Shown: piece after piece, positions 18,510-27,087 of the stretch
Position numbering within the stretch: position 1 is the stretch's first letter
Layout of the letters: each line of letters begins with the position of its first letter
NCBI RefSeq assembly: GCF_003991135.1
Contig: NZ_CP016379.1
Coordinates: 2,046,001-2,110,000 of the forward strand
DNA length: 64,000 bases
Direction: 5' to 3'
Source: Anoxybacter fermentans
GTDB lineage: Bacteria; Bacillota; Halanaerobiia; DY22613
The notes under the pieces: model-generated
Database searches by the model: none
What the model saw: only the letters and a program-made list of their open reading frames with translations
Told to the model about the DNA's origin: nothing
Made by a program: the position numbers and the translations under genes

Positions 18510-19781
18510 TCATGGAGTAATTTTAAGGGAGTGGTGATTTTGCTGCTCATCCTCCCTCATTTCTTTTTCTATAAAATTCCTGGCCTTTTTTCTATCAATT
18601 TGCTCTTTAATACTATTTCCTATTTCAGTTTGAGGATAGATAATCCGGGGAGTAATAAAGATAACTATTTCAGTTGACTGTCTGGAATTTTCATTATGTC
18701 TAAAAAGCATACCTAGAATAGGAATGTCTCCCAAAAACGGTACTTTTTCTAAGCTCTTTCGATCCTCCTCCCGGATCAATCCACCGATAACAAAAGTTTC
18801 TCCATCACGAATCCGAACTACAGTCTCAAATTCTCTACTCCGAATTAACGGATAACCTCTAGTTAAATATTCACCTAATGAACTAACCTGGGGTTTAACC
18901 TGAAGGGTAATATAACCATCATCAGAAATTCGAGGGGTAAACTCCAATTTAATCCCAGCCTCGATGTATTTGACGACAGTTTTAAGCTGACCATCAACCT
19001 CTTCCTCTGCTTCTACCGGAACTTTATCACCAATGAGAAGTCTGGATGCCTCTCCATCCAAAGTAACAAGACCAGGATTAGCCAGAGTTCTGGCTAATCC
19101 TTCTTTTCTTAGTGATTCAACTATATTGGGAAAATCAAAACCAATATCGGTGACAAAACCATTGGAATTTAAAATTAATTTAAGTTTTGCATAGTCTCCC
19201 TGTGGAACTCCTACCTTATCCAATCCAGTTGTAGATATCTCTTCCACTCTTACATCCAGAAATACCTGCGGGATAGGAACATCCAATTTAGATATAATTT
19301 TTTGAGCCTCAGTAAGCTGAGATTTTTTACCTGCAAACACCAGCGTTCTGGTTCTATCATCAATAACAATGGTACTTCCAATCAATAATCTTTCCAGAAC
19401 TTCTTTAATCTTATCCATTTCGGCGTATTGAATATTAAAAGCTCGAATTCCCATTTCAGTAAAATTTTCTTCAATTTCTGTCGGTTCTGCTATTAAAAGA
19501 GTATTACCCACCCAGTGATATTCCAGGTCATTGATAATAGTTATAAGCTTAATAGCTTCTTCAAAAGATACTTCATTTAATGTCAAAGTTATCTTACCCT
19601 GGACAGATTGATGAACAATCAGGTTTACTTCCGCAATCTGGGCCAATGTCCGAAATACATCTCTAAGATCGGCATCCTTAAAATCCATACTAATAAGAGT
19701 ATTTTCATCTGCCTGAACCGGAGTTAAAAATAAGTAAAATAATATAAAAATTAAAATAAGAACACATTTACTCTTCATCAA
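18510..19781 (-). CDS. pilQ: Type IV pilus secretin, PilQ-like
   Basis: Outer-membrane gate through which the pilus passes. The 423-residue protein has a signal peptide (about 1-24), an STN/N0-like domain (MDFKDADLRDVFRTLAQIAE, about 31-50), an N1-type domain (about 95-160), and the secretin domain (about 170-400) with the family signatures VPFLGDIPILGMLFR and EIVIFITPRII. It is short compared with proteobacterial PilQ, lacking AMIN domains. Presence of a secretin is strong evidence for an outer membrane. It overlaps the pilP-like gene by 14 bases. Confidence 0.93.
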   Translation of the reverse strand: MMKSKCVLILIFILFYLFLTPVQADENTLISMDFKDADLRDVFRTLAQIAEVNLIVHQSVQGKITLTLNEVSFEEAIKLITIINDLEYHWVGNTLLIAEPTEIEENFTEMGIRAFNIQYAEMDKIKEVLERLLIGSTIVIDDRTRTLVFAGKKSQLTEAQKIISKLDVPIPQVFLDVRVEEISTTGLDKVGVPQGDYAKLKLILNSNGFVTDIGFDFPNIVESLRKEGLARTLANPGLVTLDGEASRLLIGDKVPVEAEEEVDGQLKTVVKYIEAGIKLEFTPRISDDGYITLQVKPQVSSLGEYLTRGYPLIRSREFETVVRIRDGETFVIGGLIREEDRKSLEKVPFLGDIPILGMLFRHNENSRQSTEIVIFITPRIIYPQTEIGNSIKEQIDRKKARNFIEKEMREDEQQNHHSLKITP

Positions 19782-20457
19782 AAACCACCCCTTCCAGTGT
19801 TAAGATAAAACACTGGCCTTCTTTGTTTTTAAGTAAAACCTGATCTTTTTTTATCTCCTCAATCACCCAATCTCCTATTTGATCACCTGTACTAATAATA
19901 TAAGTTTTGTCTTCAAAAGTTAAAATCGCTTTTTGCAATTCTCCACGTATTACAATTCCTTTCAGCATATAGGGAGGATATTCTACCTTTGGCTCAATAA
20001 TTTCTGAATCTACATTTCCAGTTGCAATCTGGTCATTTACCATCTCATATAAATCCTGATATGTAACCTCTTTATCAATTTCCTTCTCATCTTCTATATC
20101 CGATTTTGAATCAGTTAATTGCTCTTTAGAATTGGAAACTAATTTCTCCTCCGAATCTTTCTTTTTTAATATATTCTGGAATGGATCACGCAAATTTTCT
20201 AAATTGGTAACTATATCGTAAAGAAAAGATTCATTTTTTGAATTTTCCACTTTCTCTTCATTATTTTCCTTTTTAGAGAAACTGAACTGGGTATTTTTCT
20301 GACCTTGATTTGTTTCTTTACTTACATTAATTTTTTGAACACTCATAACCGGTTTAGACAAATTATTCTGATAAAAAGACCAGGCCCCACCAATAAGTAC
20401 CAGGAAGAAAATGCTTATTAAAATAAAACTTTTTTTTCTTCTTTTTTTATCGAACAT
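19768..20457 (-). CDS. PilP/GspC-like pilus assembly protein
   Basis: 229-residue protein with a basic N terminus and one membrane segment (about residues 11-29), a long charged linker rich in Lys/Glu/Ser (35-145), and a small C-terminal beta domain (about 160-229) containing YMLKGIVIRGELQKAIL and GDQIGDWVIEEIKKDQVLL, the pattern of PilP/GspC homology-region domains. By position it should connect the PilN-PilO inner-membrane pair to the secretin. Sequence divergence makes the exact name uncertain, but position between pilO and pilQ is decisive. Confidence 0.78.
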   Translation of the reverse strand: MFDKKRRKKSFILISIFFLVLIGGAWSFYQNNLSKPVMSVQKINVSKETNQGQKNTQFSFSKKENNEEKVENSKNESFLYDIVTNLENLRDPFQNILKKKDSEEKLVSNSKEQLTDSKSDIEDEKEIDKEVTYQDLYEMVNDQIATGNVDSEIIEPKVEYPPYMLKGIVIRGELQKAILTFEDKTYIISTGDQIGDWVIEEIKKDQVLLKNKEGQCFILTLEGVVFDEE

Positions 20458-21000
20458 CTAATCACTCCACTTCCCCGGCTTAAGATATACCTCCAGATTA
20501 AGTGAACACTGCAACAAACTATCCTGATAAGGCCCAATCTCGAAATCCAAATTCTTTATAAGATGTTTTTTAACTATTAATGAAAGAAAACTTAAAATCT
20601 CTTCATAACTACCCTGGATCTTAATTTGCATATTCTGATAAAAATATATTTTATCTTCAATAATAGAACCCAGATTAAAAGAGATGGGTTCTATTCCAGT
20701 AGATTGAAAAATAGATTGAATAGATTCCACCAATAGATATATCTCATCTACAAAGTAAAGTTTACTTTCCAGACCCTTTACATATTTCGATTTTGTTTCT
20801 TTTTCTTCCTTCAAGCTTCGATAGTTTTTCCAAAGCTTTATTCTTGAACTGATAAGTTGAAACTCATTCAAGTCAGCTTTTTTCTGTTTATATAATCTTA
20901 TTTCTGGAATTAAAAAGAAAAAAATTGAGATAAAAATTAAAATAAGTACAATTCCCAAGGCCAGCTTATACCTAAATTCATAAAAGAAGAAATAGGTCAT
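20458..21000 (-). CDS. pilO: PilO-like pilus alignment protein
   Basis: Inner-membrane protein of the pilus alignment complex, 180 residues: one membrane segment (about residues 12-32), a coiled-coil (35-80) and a C-terminal ferredoxin-like domain (about 85-180). It is directly adjacent to the pilP-like gene (no gap) and overlaps pilN by four bases, the standard pilMNOPQ order. Assigned mostly by architecture and position. Confidence 0.82.
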   Translation of the reverse strand: MTYFFFYEFRYKLALGIVLILIFISIFFFLIPEIRLYKQKKADLNEFQLISSRIKLWKNYRSLKEEKETKSKYVKGLESKLYFVDEIYLLVESIQSIFQSTGIEPISFNLGSIIEDKIYFYQNMQIKIQGSYEEILSFLSLIVKKHLIKNLDFEIGPYQDSLLQCSLNLEVYLKPGKWSD

Positions 21001-21536
21001 GGTGTCCCACCACCTATCTCAAGCTCTAAAGTAAACCGAATTACTTGATGACCTTGAAACTTAAGAAAATGGATCTCACTGATCTCAGGAAATTGTTTCA
21101 ATCTTTCTATCCAATTTAAAATTTGAACATAATTTATACTTTCGCCTTCAATATAAATTTTCCCTCTTCCCTCATTATGAATTTTTGTTAACCATATCTC
21201 TCCGGGCAAAAAATAAGCAACTTTTTTTAGAATCGGAACAGGATTTTTTTGTACATTGTTTAAAATTTCTATCTTTTTATCCAATTCAGCCAACTCGTTT
21301 TTGATTTTTTCATATTTTTTTTGTAAAACCTCTAAGTTACTTATATCTTTCAAACGATTAACCTCTTCCTGTTTAAGTACATTAGTCAGTTCAAACAAAC
21401 GGATATCAAATTTACGATTCATCTCTGTCAAATAAAGTTGAAAGAACAAAATCAAGAAAAATATAAGAAGGCAGAACCAGAAAAGGTATCTGGTCACCAT
21501 ATATCTTTTAGTTGGAAAAAAATTTATCCAGATCAT
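20997..21536 (-). CDS. pilN: PilN-like pilus alignment protein
   Basis: 179 residues. The N terminus MIWINFFPTKR matches the short cytoplasmic motif by which PilN binds PilM; a membrane segment follows (about 18-36), then a coiled coil (45-95) and a ferredoxin-like domain. The ATG at 21536 has GGTGG a few bases upstream. The right end of a decayed IS200/IS605-type element ends only about 10 bases upstream of that start, so the element landed precisely in the pilM-pilN junction without removing the pilN start. Confidence 0.85.
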   Translation of the reverse strand: MIWINFFPTKRYMVTRYLFWFCLLIFFLILFFQLYLTEMNRKFDIRLFELTNVLKQEEVNRLKDISNLEVLQKKYEKIKNELAELDKKIEILNNVQKNPVPILKKVAYFLPGEIWLTKIHNEGRGKIYIEGESINYVQILNWIERLKQFPEISEIHFLKFQGHQVIRFTLELEIGGGTP

Positions 21537-21545
21537 TAAACCACC

Positions 21546-21575
21546 GTTGACTTATATCTGATAAAACCTATCAGA
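21546..21575 (-). repeat. Probable right-end hairpin of an IS200/IS605-type element
   Basis: ATCTGATA / TATCAGA inverted repeat (21556-21575) followed on the minus strand by ATAAGTCAAC. Subterminal hairpins and a TCAAC-type terminus are typical for IS200/IS605 right ends. It lies downstream of the tnpB remnant, and an additional TTATAAA-type hairpin lies between them. Confidence 0.55.
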
Positions 21576-21632
21576 AAGCAACGCATACTTATAAACCCTT
21601 TATAGATTTATAAGTCTTATCTGATACTCCTA

Positions 21633-22200
21633 TTATGCAGATTTAAGCAATCTACATAACTTGAAGTCGCTTTCTACTTTGATAGGATTGCACAGCTCAA
21701 TATTAAGCCAACGGTTTGCACCTCCTTTAACATATTTTTGCTGTGCTTTTTTATTTCCTAACATACAAATATTTCCCGCCCCATTTAAGTCAGCATTAAT
21801 AACTTTATTAATATTTGTATCTTTGAATAAGCCACGTTTAACACACTTTCCTCCGGAAGCATTAGTTAAATCTATGGCACACCCGGATAATTCTTGAATA
21901 ATTCTTATATTTTCAGTAAGGCTACTTGCTTTTGATGTATAACTTTCGTCTACTACTGCCACTTCTATTCCATAGTCTTTTGCTTTGTATTTGATATAAT
22001 CTAACAACTTGATAAATGGTATTTTGTTTTGTTTCTTTTCTAAAATTACTTTTTCCATTGTTTTTAAGTTTTGATAAGCTATTGGATATAACAACTTCGT
22101 TTACATCGTGTTTGTAAAGATATTCCAATATCCTTTTGCTTATCTTGTGAAATTGGTCCTGAAAGTACCTGTTTCTCTTTTCATAAAGAAATGTTCTGTA
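21633..22200 (-). pseudogene. tnpB: TnpB (IS200/IS605 accessory nuclease) remnant
   Basis: The C-terminal half of a TnpB-like RNA-guided nuclease, in two frames. From 22200 to about 22085 the frame reads KRNRYFQDQFHKISKRILEY..., then a frameshift, then from about 22094 to 21633 it continues with IPFIKLLDYIKYKAKDYGIE, DESYTSKAS (RuvC II region) and INADLNGAGNI (RuvC III). The N-terminal part with RuvC I is gone; palindromic repeat copy F starts exactly where coding similarity stops (22201). No tnpA is present. It splits pilM from pilN. Confidence 0.88.
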
Positions 22201-22391
22201 TGATTATACTGCAAAAAGCTAATTTTGAACGACATAGAAATTTTTCGCCAAATCATCCTGGCGAGATTTCCGACGAAATAAGGCCTCATCACAGGAAGTG
22301 ATGAGCTAATCAAGGGCCAGTAGGGCCCTTTTTATTGATGATTCGAAAAATTTCTCAAAAAGCGAAAAATTAGCTTTTTGCAGTTTAATCA
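22200..22391 (+). repeat. Palindromic repeat family, copy F (right arm shortened)
   Basis: Left arm and both inner hairpins as in the full form, but the right arm has lost about 30 bp after GGGCCCTTT. It abuts the truncated tnpB on its left and lies 25 bases before the pilM stop codon on its right. Confidence 0.9.
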
Positions 22392-22416
22392 TTAATATAT
22401 TTTTAATACTAACTGC

Positions 22417-23310
22417 CTATATCACTCCCATAAAACCTAATCCAACAGCACAGGGCAACTCCTGAGCTAGCTCATAAGGAAGAGGTTTTTTTGTAGAAAT
22501 ATTGACCTGCAGATGTCTCCAATGAAATGAAGGCATCTTCAACCGGATTTGATTTAACATCTCTCTCTCCCCAAAGAATAGACCGGTATTGAGCCACAGA
22601 TTATATAGAGATTTAAAATGTCTCAGAGTAGAGATTAATTCAGATATAAAAATATCCAGAATTGGTTTTTTTGGTTCCCCGGAACGAAAAAGAGAAACAC
22701 TCCGAACCAACTCCACTATTCCTTCATAAAGAAGAATAAAATCAAAACTCCTACTCCTTACCCGGGCCAACACCCCGCTATATCGAGAGAACTCACCTAT
22801 AAACTCCACATAATTGACCAATCCAAAAGGTTGAAGGGTTAAAAACTGTACCGGCACCTTTAACTCCTTAAAGAGTTGTAAATATTTATTCAAACGATCT
22901 CTATGCAAAGCAGCAAAAAGAATTTGACAATCATCATCAGATTGATCAATTATTTGATAATTATAAAAAAACTCTGTAATAGGATAGGGGAGAATATTCT
23001 CCCCTTCCCAACGAACAATTTTATCCATCTCCTTTAAGGGAACTTTTGGAATTTTAAACTTTCGAACAAATGTCTGAATCCCAGATATACCTACTATTAT
23101 TGGAATTGGATTTAAAGAAATCCTCTTGGGTAACAGAGATGAAATTTTTTTTCGAAGAACGGATAAATCCTTAATTTCACCATTTTCAATAATATCCAAC
23201 GGTAAATCTACAATCTGCCAATGGTTAATTATAATCTCTCTTTCTTTTATTAGTTCCACCAGATAAATGGCCCGGTCAGCAATTTCAAGACCGACCGCTC
23301 TTTTTTTCAA
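22417..23310 (-). CDS. pilM: PilM-like pilus assembly ATPase
   Basis: Actin-like cytoplasmic protein that binds the PilN N terminus. The 297-residue protein has AVGLEIADRAIYLVEL at the N terminus (phosphate-1-type motif), the PilM segment VRWEGENILPYPITEFFYNY (about 95-115) and the C-terminal LPCAVGLGFMGVI. Start is TTG at 23310; a TAG stop lies directly before it in frame, so no earlier start is possible. Upstream is an unusual run of hairpins. Together with pilN, pilO, pilP-like and pilQ it forms the alignment subcomplex. Confidence 0.87.
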   Translation of the reverse strand: MKKRAVGLEIADRAIYLVELIKEREIIINHWQIVDLPLDIIENGEIKDLSVLRKKISSLLPKRISLNPIPIIVGISGIQTFVRKFKIPKVPLKEMDKIVRWEGENILPYPITEFFYNYQIIDQSDDDCQILFAALHRDRLNKYLQLFKELKVPVQFLTLQPFGLVNYVEFIGEFSRYSGVLARVRSRSFDFILLYEGIVELVRSVSLFRSGEPKKPILDIFISELISTLRHFKSLYNLWLNTGLFFGEREMLNQIRLKMPSFHWRHLQVNISTKKPLPYELAQELPCAVGLGFMGVI

Positions 23311-23312
23311 CT

Positions 23313-23505
23313 AACCCCGACTCTGGAAAATCTATAAAAATTATTATAGATTTTCCTCATACACTCAAACTTAGTGTACATAATGCAAGCCCCCTACACT
23401 TGCATAGCGCGAGCCAACGCTATCTGTTCACTCCTTTCTTTAAATCAAGCAACTAATTTTCCATAATGAAAATGTAGGGTAGTTACTTGATTTATTTTTT
23501 ATAAT
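23313..23505 (-). promoter_or_regulatory. Cluster of five hairpins in the leader of pilM, possible regulatory RNA
   Basis: On the minus strand, moving toward pilM, there are in order: a long imperfect stem with TCAAG.AACTA arms (about 23444-23490), TAGCG/CGCTA (23405-23422), TGCAAG/CTTGCA (23383-23405), ACAC/GTGT (23361-23377) and GGAAAATCTATAA / TTATAGATTTTCC (23325-23356). The last one lies 15 bases from the TTG start. No riboswitch consensus I know (c-di-GMP I or II, T-box) is recognisable. It may be a structured leader or debris of another element. Confidence 0.4.
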
Positions 23506-23511
23506 AAATTT

Positions 23512-23652
23512 TACTACAAAAAGCTAATTTTTCGCTTCATAAAGAAATTTTTTCAAATCATTTAAAGTTCAATTTCAGCATAATACAGGGTCTTCGGCCT
23601 ATGGATTGGTTTATAATATACTGTGATGAGACCTTATTTTGGTTAATGGTAC
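23512..23652 (-). repeat. Palindromic repeat family, copy G (degenerate half)
   Basis: Contains CTACAAAAAGCTAATTTTTC, GAAATTTTTTCAAATCATTTAA and TTCAATTTCAGCATAAT, matching one arm in inverted orientation, and a later CTGTGATGAGACCTTATTTTGG fragment. The other arm is absent. It ends at the comFB-like gene stop. Confidence 0.7.
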
Positions 23653-23654
23653 TC

Positions 23655-23924
23655 TTACATAGAATGTCTGGGATTAGTAGAAACCACTTCAATAGCCTTA
23701 ACCAAAACCTTTGAAACATCAGCAATATTTTGAGTATTCATATCATCAAGTTTAGTAAAAACTTCACCCCTATGGCTGGAAACATAGCGCGGTGGTAAAT
23801 GATTTAATGCATATGTTACCATCTCAGTTCTACACTGCTCACATGCACAAATATCTGTCCTTCCCTGTAATAATTCATCTAATTTTTCCACTACTATCCG
23901 TTCCATATAATTTTTGATTTTCAC
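23655..23924 (-). CDS. comFB: ComFB-like late competence development protein
   Basis: 89-residue protein with the ComFB pattern: DICACEQCRTEMVTYALNHLPPRYV (cited in part: CACEQCRTEMVTYALNHL), with two cysteines four residues apart, followed by GEVFTKLDD. ComFB domains occur near competence and pilus genes and in several bacteria act with c-di-GMP signalling; its job here is inferred only from its position between minor pilin genes and pilM. Start is GTG 23924, with GGGGGA about eight bases upstream. Confidence 0.82.
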   Translation of the reverse strand: MKIKNYMERIVVEKLDELLQGRTDICACEQCRTEMVTYALNHLPPRYVSSHRGEVFTKLDDMNTQNIADVSKVLVKAIEVVSTNPRHSM

Positions 23925-23959
23925 TGTAGATCCCCCTTCAAACTAAATTTATTTCCGCA

Positions 23960-23990
23960 TCTATTATACTATCTTTTTATCAATAAACGC
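23960..23990 (-). promoter_or_regulatory. Candidate sigma-A promoter of comFB-like gene
   Basis: On the minus strand TATAAT is preceded, 18 bases upstream, by TTGCGT. It lies about 40-70 bases before the GTG start. The -10 is perfect, the -35 moderate. Confidence 0.45.
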
Positions 23991-24155
23991 AAATCTCGTT
24001 GTTAATTCGATTTGAGGAATCTACCTAATTAAACAAAACATTTTACATGTCTTTGCTTAGAGAAAACTACACTAATAGCTTTATATCTGCAATATATTGG
24101 ATGCTCAAGAAACATAGTCCTATCCCTTCACTTTACCTATGGTAATCTCTTGTTA

Positions 24156-24521
24156 TTATTTAATTCGAGTTATTGGAGGCGACTTAGTAAAATACGCATC
24201 TTTCCATACCTCATACTGCTTATAAATTCCACCTGACCAAACTATTATAAAATCAGAATCTTCTAAAATCTTTAACCGAATCTGCCCTGCCTCTCCCAAA
24301 TCATCCATCCAGTTTTCAGTACGCCAGGTAGGTTCCTCTTTCAGTCGATAAAAAGCATATTCAATACCTGCTTGAGCAAGGTAATGAGTTTTTAATTCCA
24401 GATACAGATTATAGTTAATCTTACTCTCAATCAAAAAATGATCCATAGTAAATAAACCCAACAATAGCAAGCCCGATAAAACTACCAACGTCAATATCAA
24501 AACAAATCCTTTATCTCCCAT
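24156..24521 (-). CDS. PilX-like pilus-associated minor protein
   Basis: 121 residues. N terminus MGDKGFVLILTLVVLSGLLLLG has a short basic leader, Gly before Phe and a hydrophobic helix, like PilX/GspK-type minor pilin proteins, though it lacks the Glu at position +5 of the mature form. A segment HYLAQAGIEYAFYRLK (about 48-63) is characteristic of PilX N-terminal families. It ends the minor pilin cluster and starts four bases after the pilW-like gene. Confidence 0.75.
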   Translation of the reverse strand: MGDKGFVLILTLVVLSGLLLLGLFTMDHFLIESKINYNLYLELKTHYLAQAGIEYAFYRLKEEPTWRTENWMDDLGEAGQIRLKILEDSDFIIVWSGGIYKQYEVWKDAYFTKSPPITRIK

Positions 24522-24525
24522 TAAC

Positions 24526-25053
24526 TCACTCCCAGCTAAAACCGGGCGAAACCGATGTTTTAAGATTTACGGTTGTCCCGGCAACCTCACTCCCCATTTC
24601 AATCTGAATCAATTTCGGATCAGTACTGATTAGATAGAGATATTCAATTCCCGAAGCAATGGTTGTTCTCCCCCAATTTTTACCCGGCCTTTTTCTGGCT
24701 CTTATCAGATTTTTTGATGAATTAATGTAAAACCAATATAAATCTGAAGATCCATATTTAGAAAACATTATCTGGGTATAAGTAAAAGGAACATCGGTCT
24801 CTTCTATCAGAGTAATAGTTTGAGGATCTGCATCCTCTAAATCTGAAATCAAAAATTCTATCCCCATCCTAATTTGATGACTGATTTCAGAACGATAGCC
24901 AATACTATGAAACAACTGAACACTTGCTATAAAAAAACTTAAAAATCCAGAAAAAAGAAGTCCAGAAAGACTTACAACTAACAACACCTCTAAAATTGTA
25001 AAACCCGGATAAAATCTATCTTTATTTTTAAAGCCTACACCGGTATGTAACAA
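24526..25053 (-). CDS. PilW-like minor pilin with prepilin leader
   Basis: Prepilin-type protein: the cleavage/methylation motif is PG/FTILEVLLVVSLSGLL, with Glu at +5. The open frame extends to 25149, but that would overlap the pilV-like gene by over 120 bases and has no ribosome binding site; a TTG at 25053 lies eight bases after AGAGGAG and gives a 175-residue protein with a 15-residue leader, so I prefer it. C-terminal part is a pseudopilin-like beta domain. Overlaps the pilV-like gene by 26 bases. Confidence 0.78.
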   Translation of the reverse strand: MLHTGVGFKNKDRFYPGFTILEVLLVVSLSGLLFSGFLSFFIASVQLFHSIGYRSEISHQIRMGIEFLISDLEDADPQTITLIEETDVPFTYTQIMFSKYGSSDLYWFYINSSKNLIRARKRPGKNWGRTTIASGIEYLYLISTDPKLIQIEMGSEVAGTTVNLKTSVSPGFSWE

Positions 25054-25411
25054 TTTGATAACTCCTCTCATAACCGCCATACTCCTGCCATAAGACCTTT
25101 CCAGACAACACCTTATATTCAGGGGAACCATCACTATTTTGATCAACATTTTCTACCTCCAGAGAAAACCAGATCCCTTTTTCCAGTTCCCTTAAAGTTT
25201 GAGATTTAAGAGAGGAAAAATCTACCGTTTTTAATTTCTCCATTTCACCTCTTAAAAGTTCTAAAGCCTGCAATGAAATTTCTGTATTGAAACCGGCTTC
25301 AATACTTCTTAAAAATAACTCCGCAATTGCTAAAATTCCAATCTCCAGTATTAATAAAGCTAATAATAATTCCAACAGAACAAACCCTTCTTTTCCACTC
25401 TTAAAAGCCAA
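25028..25411 (-). CDS. PilV-like minor pilin
   Basis: 127 residues with prepilin leader MAFKSGKEG/FVLLELLLALLILE, Glu at +5 after cleavage. A hydrophobic alpha-1 helix follows, then a short globular domain. Similar N terminus to PilV/GspI. It begins four bases after the fimT-like gene and overlaps the pilW-like gene. Confidence 0.82.
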   Translation of the reverse strand: MAFKSGKEGFVLLELLLALLILEIGILAIAELFLRSIEAGFNTEISLQALELLRGEMEKLKTVDFSSLKSQTLRELEKGIWFSLEVENVDQNSDGSPEYKVLSGKVLWQEYGGYERSYQIVTYRCRL

Positions 25412-25415
25412 TCTC

Positions 25416-25889
25416 TCACTCCCTATCTATCCTTATTTTACCTGATCCCACAGCAATCACTACATTCCAACGGGTCCACTTATCTTCAAGGGTAATGGTA
25501 CACCCAAAGACAGGAGTTCCCTGAGGAGTATAATAAAAAGTCTGCTCCATTCCCTTCACCGTACGGTTTAGTCCTATCATGTCTAACCCTTCTAGATTGA
25601 TTTTCTTTAAAACCTTCTCCTCATCTCCTTCCAATTCATAAATTCGATAGGACTCATTAACAGGATCTAAAGTTAAATAGTGACGTTTACCGTGTAAAAT
25701 TGCCCGGCGTTGTGCCCACCTTAAAAGATCAACCAACCTCTGTACTTCATCTTCATTGGCAATCTTAGTTAAACTATTTCCATCCAGTCCCGGAATAATC
25801 AGAAAAAGAACTGCCATTAGAGAGATTACCACTAGAAGTTCAAATAAAGTAAAACCAGTATCACTCAATCCTCTCACCTCAATACCCAT
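25416..25889 (-). CDS. FimT/GspH-like minor pilin
   Basis: 157 residues with leader ending SDTG/FTLFELLVVISLMAVLF (class III signal, Glu +5). The segment LVDLLRWAQRRAILHGKRHYL (in part WAQRRAILHGKRHYL) is diagnostic for the GspH/FimT family of pseudopilins. Its start overlaps the prepilin peptidase gene by 16 bases. FimT-type minor pilins bind DNA in natural competence in some species; here that is only a possibility. Confidence 0.85.
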   Translation of the reverse strand: MGIEVRGLSDTGFTLFELLVVISLMAVLFLIIPGLDGNSLTKIANEDEVQRLVDLLRWAQRRAILHGKRHYLTLDPVNESYRIYELEGDEEKVLKKINLEGLDMIGLNRTVKGMEQTFYYTPQGTPVFGCTITLEDKWTRWNVVIAVGSGKIRIDRE

Positions 25890-26626
25890 TGAAAATAAAA
25901 GCGAATAAGTGCATCTCCATAGAGAGTAAATAACAAAGCACCTGCTGACAGAAATGGTCCATAAGGGATTGCTGTCTTTCGATCGACTTTTTTAAAAATC
26001 ATAAGATATAAGCCGTACACAGAACCAATTAAAGAGCCAAAAAAGATAGTTAAAAGAGCTCCCTTCCAACCGAGAAATGCTCCAATAAATCCCATCAGTT
26101 TAATATCTCCACCACCCATTCCTCCCCGGGAAAAAATAGCAATAAGGAGAAATAATCCTCCTCCTACTAAAATCCCCAAAACCGCATCCAACAGAGAAAT
26201 CTGAATGGAAAAGATAGATGCCAGAATTCCAATAACCATTCCGGGTAAACTAATTATATCAGGAATAATCCGATGTTTAAAATCAATCCCCGATACAACA
26301 ATCAGGGCTGAAGCGAAAAAAAAGCTCAAATAAGCCTGGGCATTTAAGCCAAACTTTAAATAAATCAATAGATAAATCAAACCAGTTAGTCCTTCGATTA
26401 GCGGATATTGTAGTGAAATTGGAGAACTGCAATAACGGCATTGGCCCCGATAAATAAGATAACTCAGGATAGGAATTAAATCCCAGGCTTTAAGCCTCTT
26501 TTGACAATTTGGACAGTGAGAAGGAGGAGTTATAATGGATTCATTTTTCGGCAAGCGACAAATACAGACATTTAAAAAACTACCTATTAAAGTACCCATA
26601 ACGAAAACAAAGCTTTCAATCATCAT
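25874..26626 (-). CDS. pilD: Prepilin peptidase / N-methyltransferase
   Basis: Inner-membrane aspartic protease that removes prepilin leaders and methylates the new N terminus. 250 residues from ATG 26626 (MMIESFVFVMGTLIGSFLN); the longer frame to 26776 overlaps the pilin gene and is rejected. N-terminal A24-associated domain has the zinc tetrad CPNC (about 35) and CRYC (about 60); the two catalytic aspartates are in GIDFKHRIIPD and GMGGGDIKLMG. About seven membrane helices. It follows the pilin gene by 22 bases. Confidence 0.95.
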   Translation of the reverse strand: MMIESFVFVMGTLIGSFLNVCICRLPKNESIITPPSHCPNCQKRLKAWDLIPILSYLIYRGQCRYCSSPISLQYPLIEGLTGLIYLLIYLKFGLNAQAYLSFFFASALIVVSGIDFKHRIIPDIISLPGMVIGILASIFSIQISLLDAVLGILVGGGLFLLIAIFSRGGMGGGDIKLMGFIGAFLGWKGALLTIFFGSLIGSVYGLYLMIFKKVDRKTAIPYGPFLSAGALLFTLYGDALIRFYFQWVLR

Positions 26627-26648
26627 TCCACATCCCCTATTCTTTTGA

Positions 26649-27065
26649 TTAGATTGTCTGGGCAGTAGGGGTAATCCCACCTGCATAGGTTGAAAAATCC
26701 TCTTCAATACCTTCACTGGTTGCATATAGATTATATCGGGTATCATAGATGAGAAAATCTGTATTATCTGCTCCATATTGATATGGGTCGGTGGTTCCAG
26801 GAATTATACAGATTTTCCTTTTGATATACCCTTCTGATATCAATGTGGCTAATTGGTCAGGATAGACAGAATTATCCAGTTTATATCTCTCAATAGCTGT
26901 CTGAAGAGATTTCAAATTACTTTTAGAAACAGCAATATTTGCATCTTCTCTGACACCACTAAATTTGGGCAAAGCAATAGCTGCCAGAATACCAATAATA
27001 ACTATGACCACCAGAAGTTCCAGAATAGTAAATCCCCTATGCCTATCTGTATAATTACACATCAT
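26649..27065 (-). CDS. Major type IV pilin-like protein
   Basis: 138 residues. Leader MMCNYTDRHRG/FTILELLVVIVIIGILA: a perfect class III prepilin signal with Glu at +5, followed by alpha-1 and a globular domain with two central cysteines absent except CIIPG (residue about 88). Segment QTAIERYKLDNSVYPD is typical of GspG/PilA proteins. As the longest-helix pilin next to pilD and pilC, it is the best candidate for the major subunit. Confidence 0.88.
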   Translation of the reverse strand: MMCNYTDRHRGFTILELLVVIVIIGILAAIALPKFSGVREDANIAVSKSNLKSLQTAIERYKLDNSVYPDQLATLISEGYIKRKICIIPGTTDPYQYGADNTDFLIYDTRYNLYATSEGIEEDFSTYAGGITPTAQTI

Positions 27066-27087
27066 TAATCCATTCTCCTTTCTATAT

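Noticed and set aside
23512-23652. Copy G as a terminator for the comFB-like gene
   Set aside because: Only one arm remains, no stable stem and no T run follows on the minus strand.
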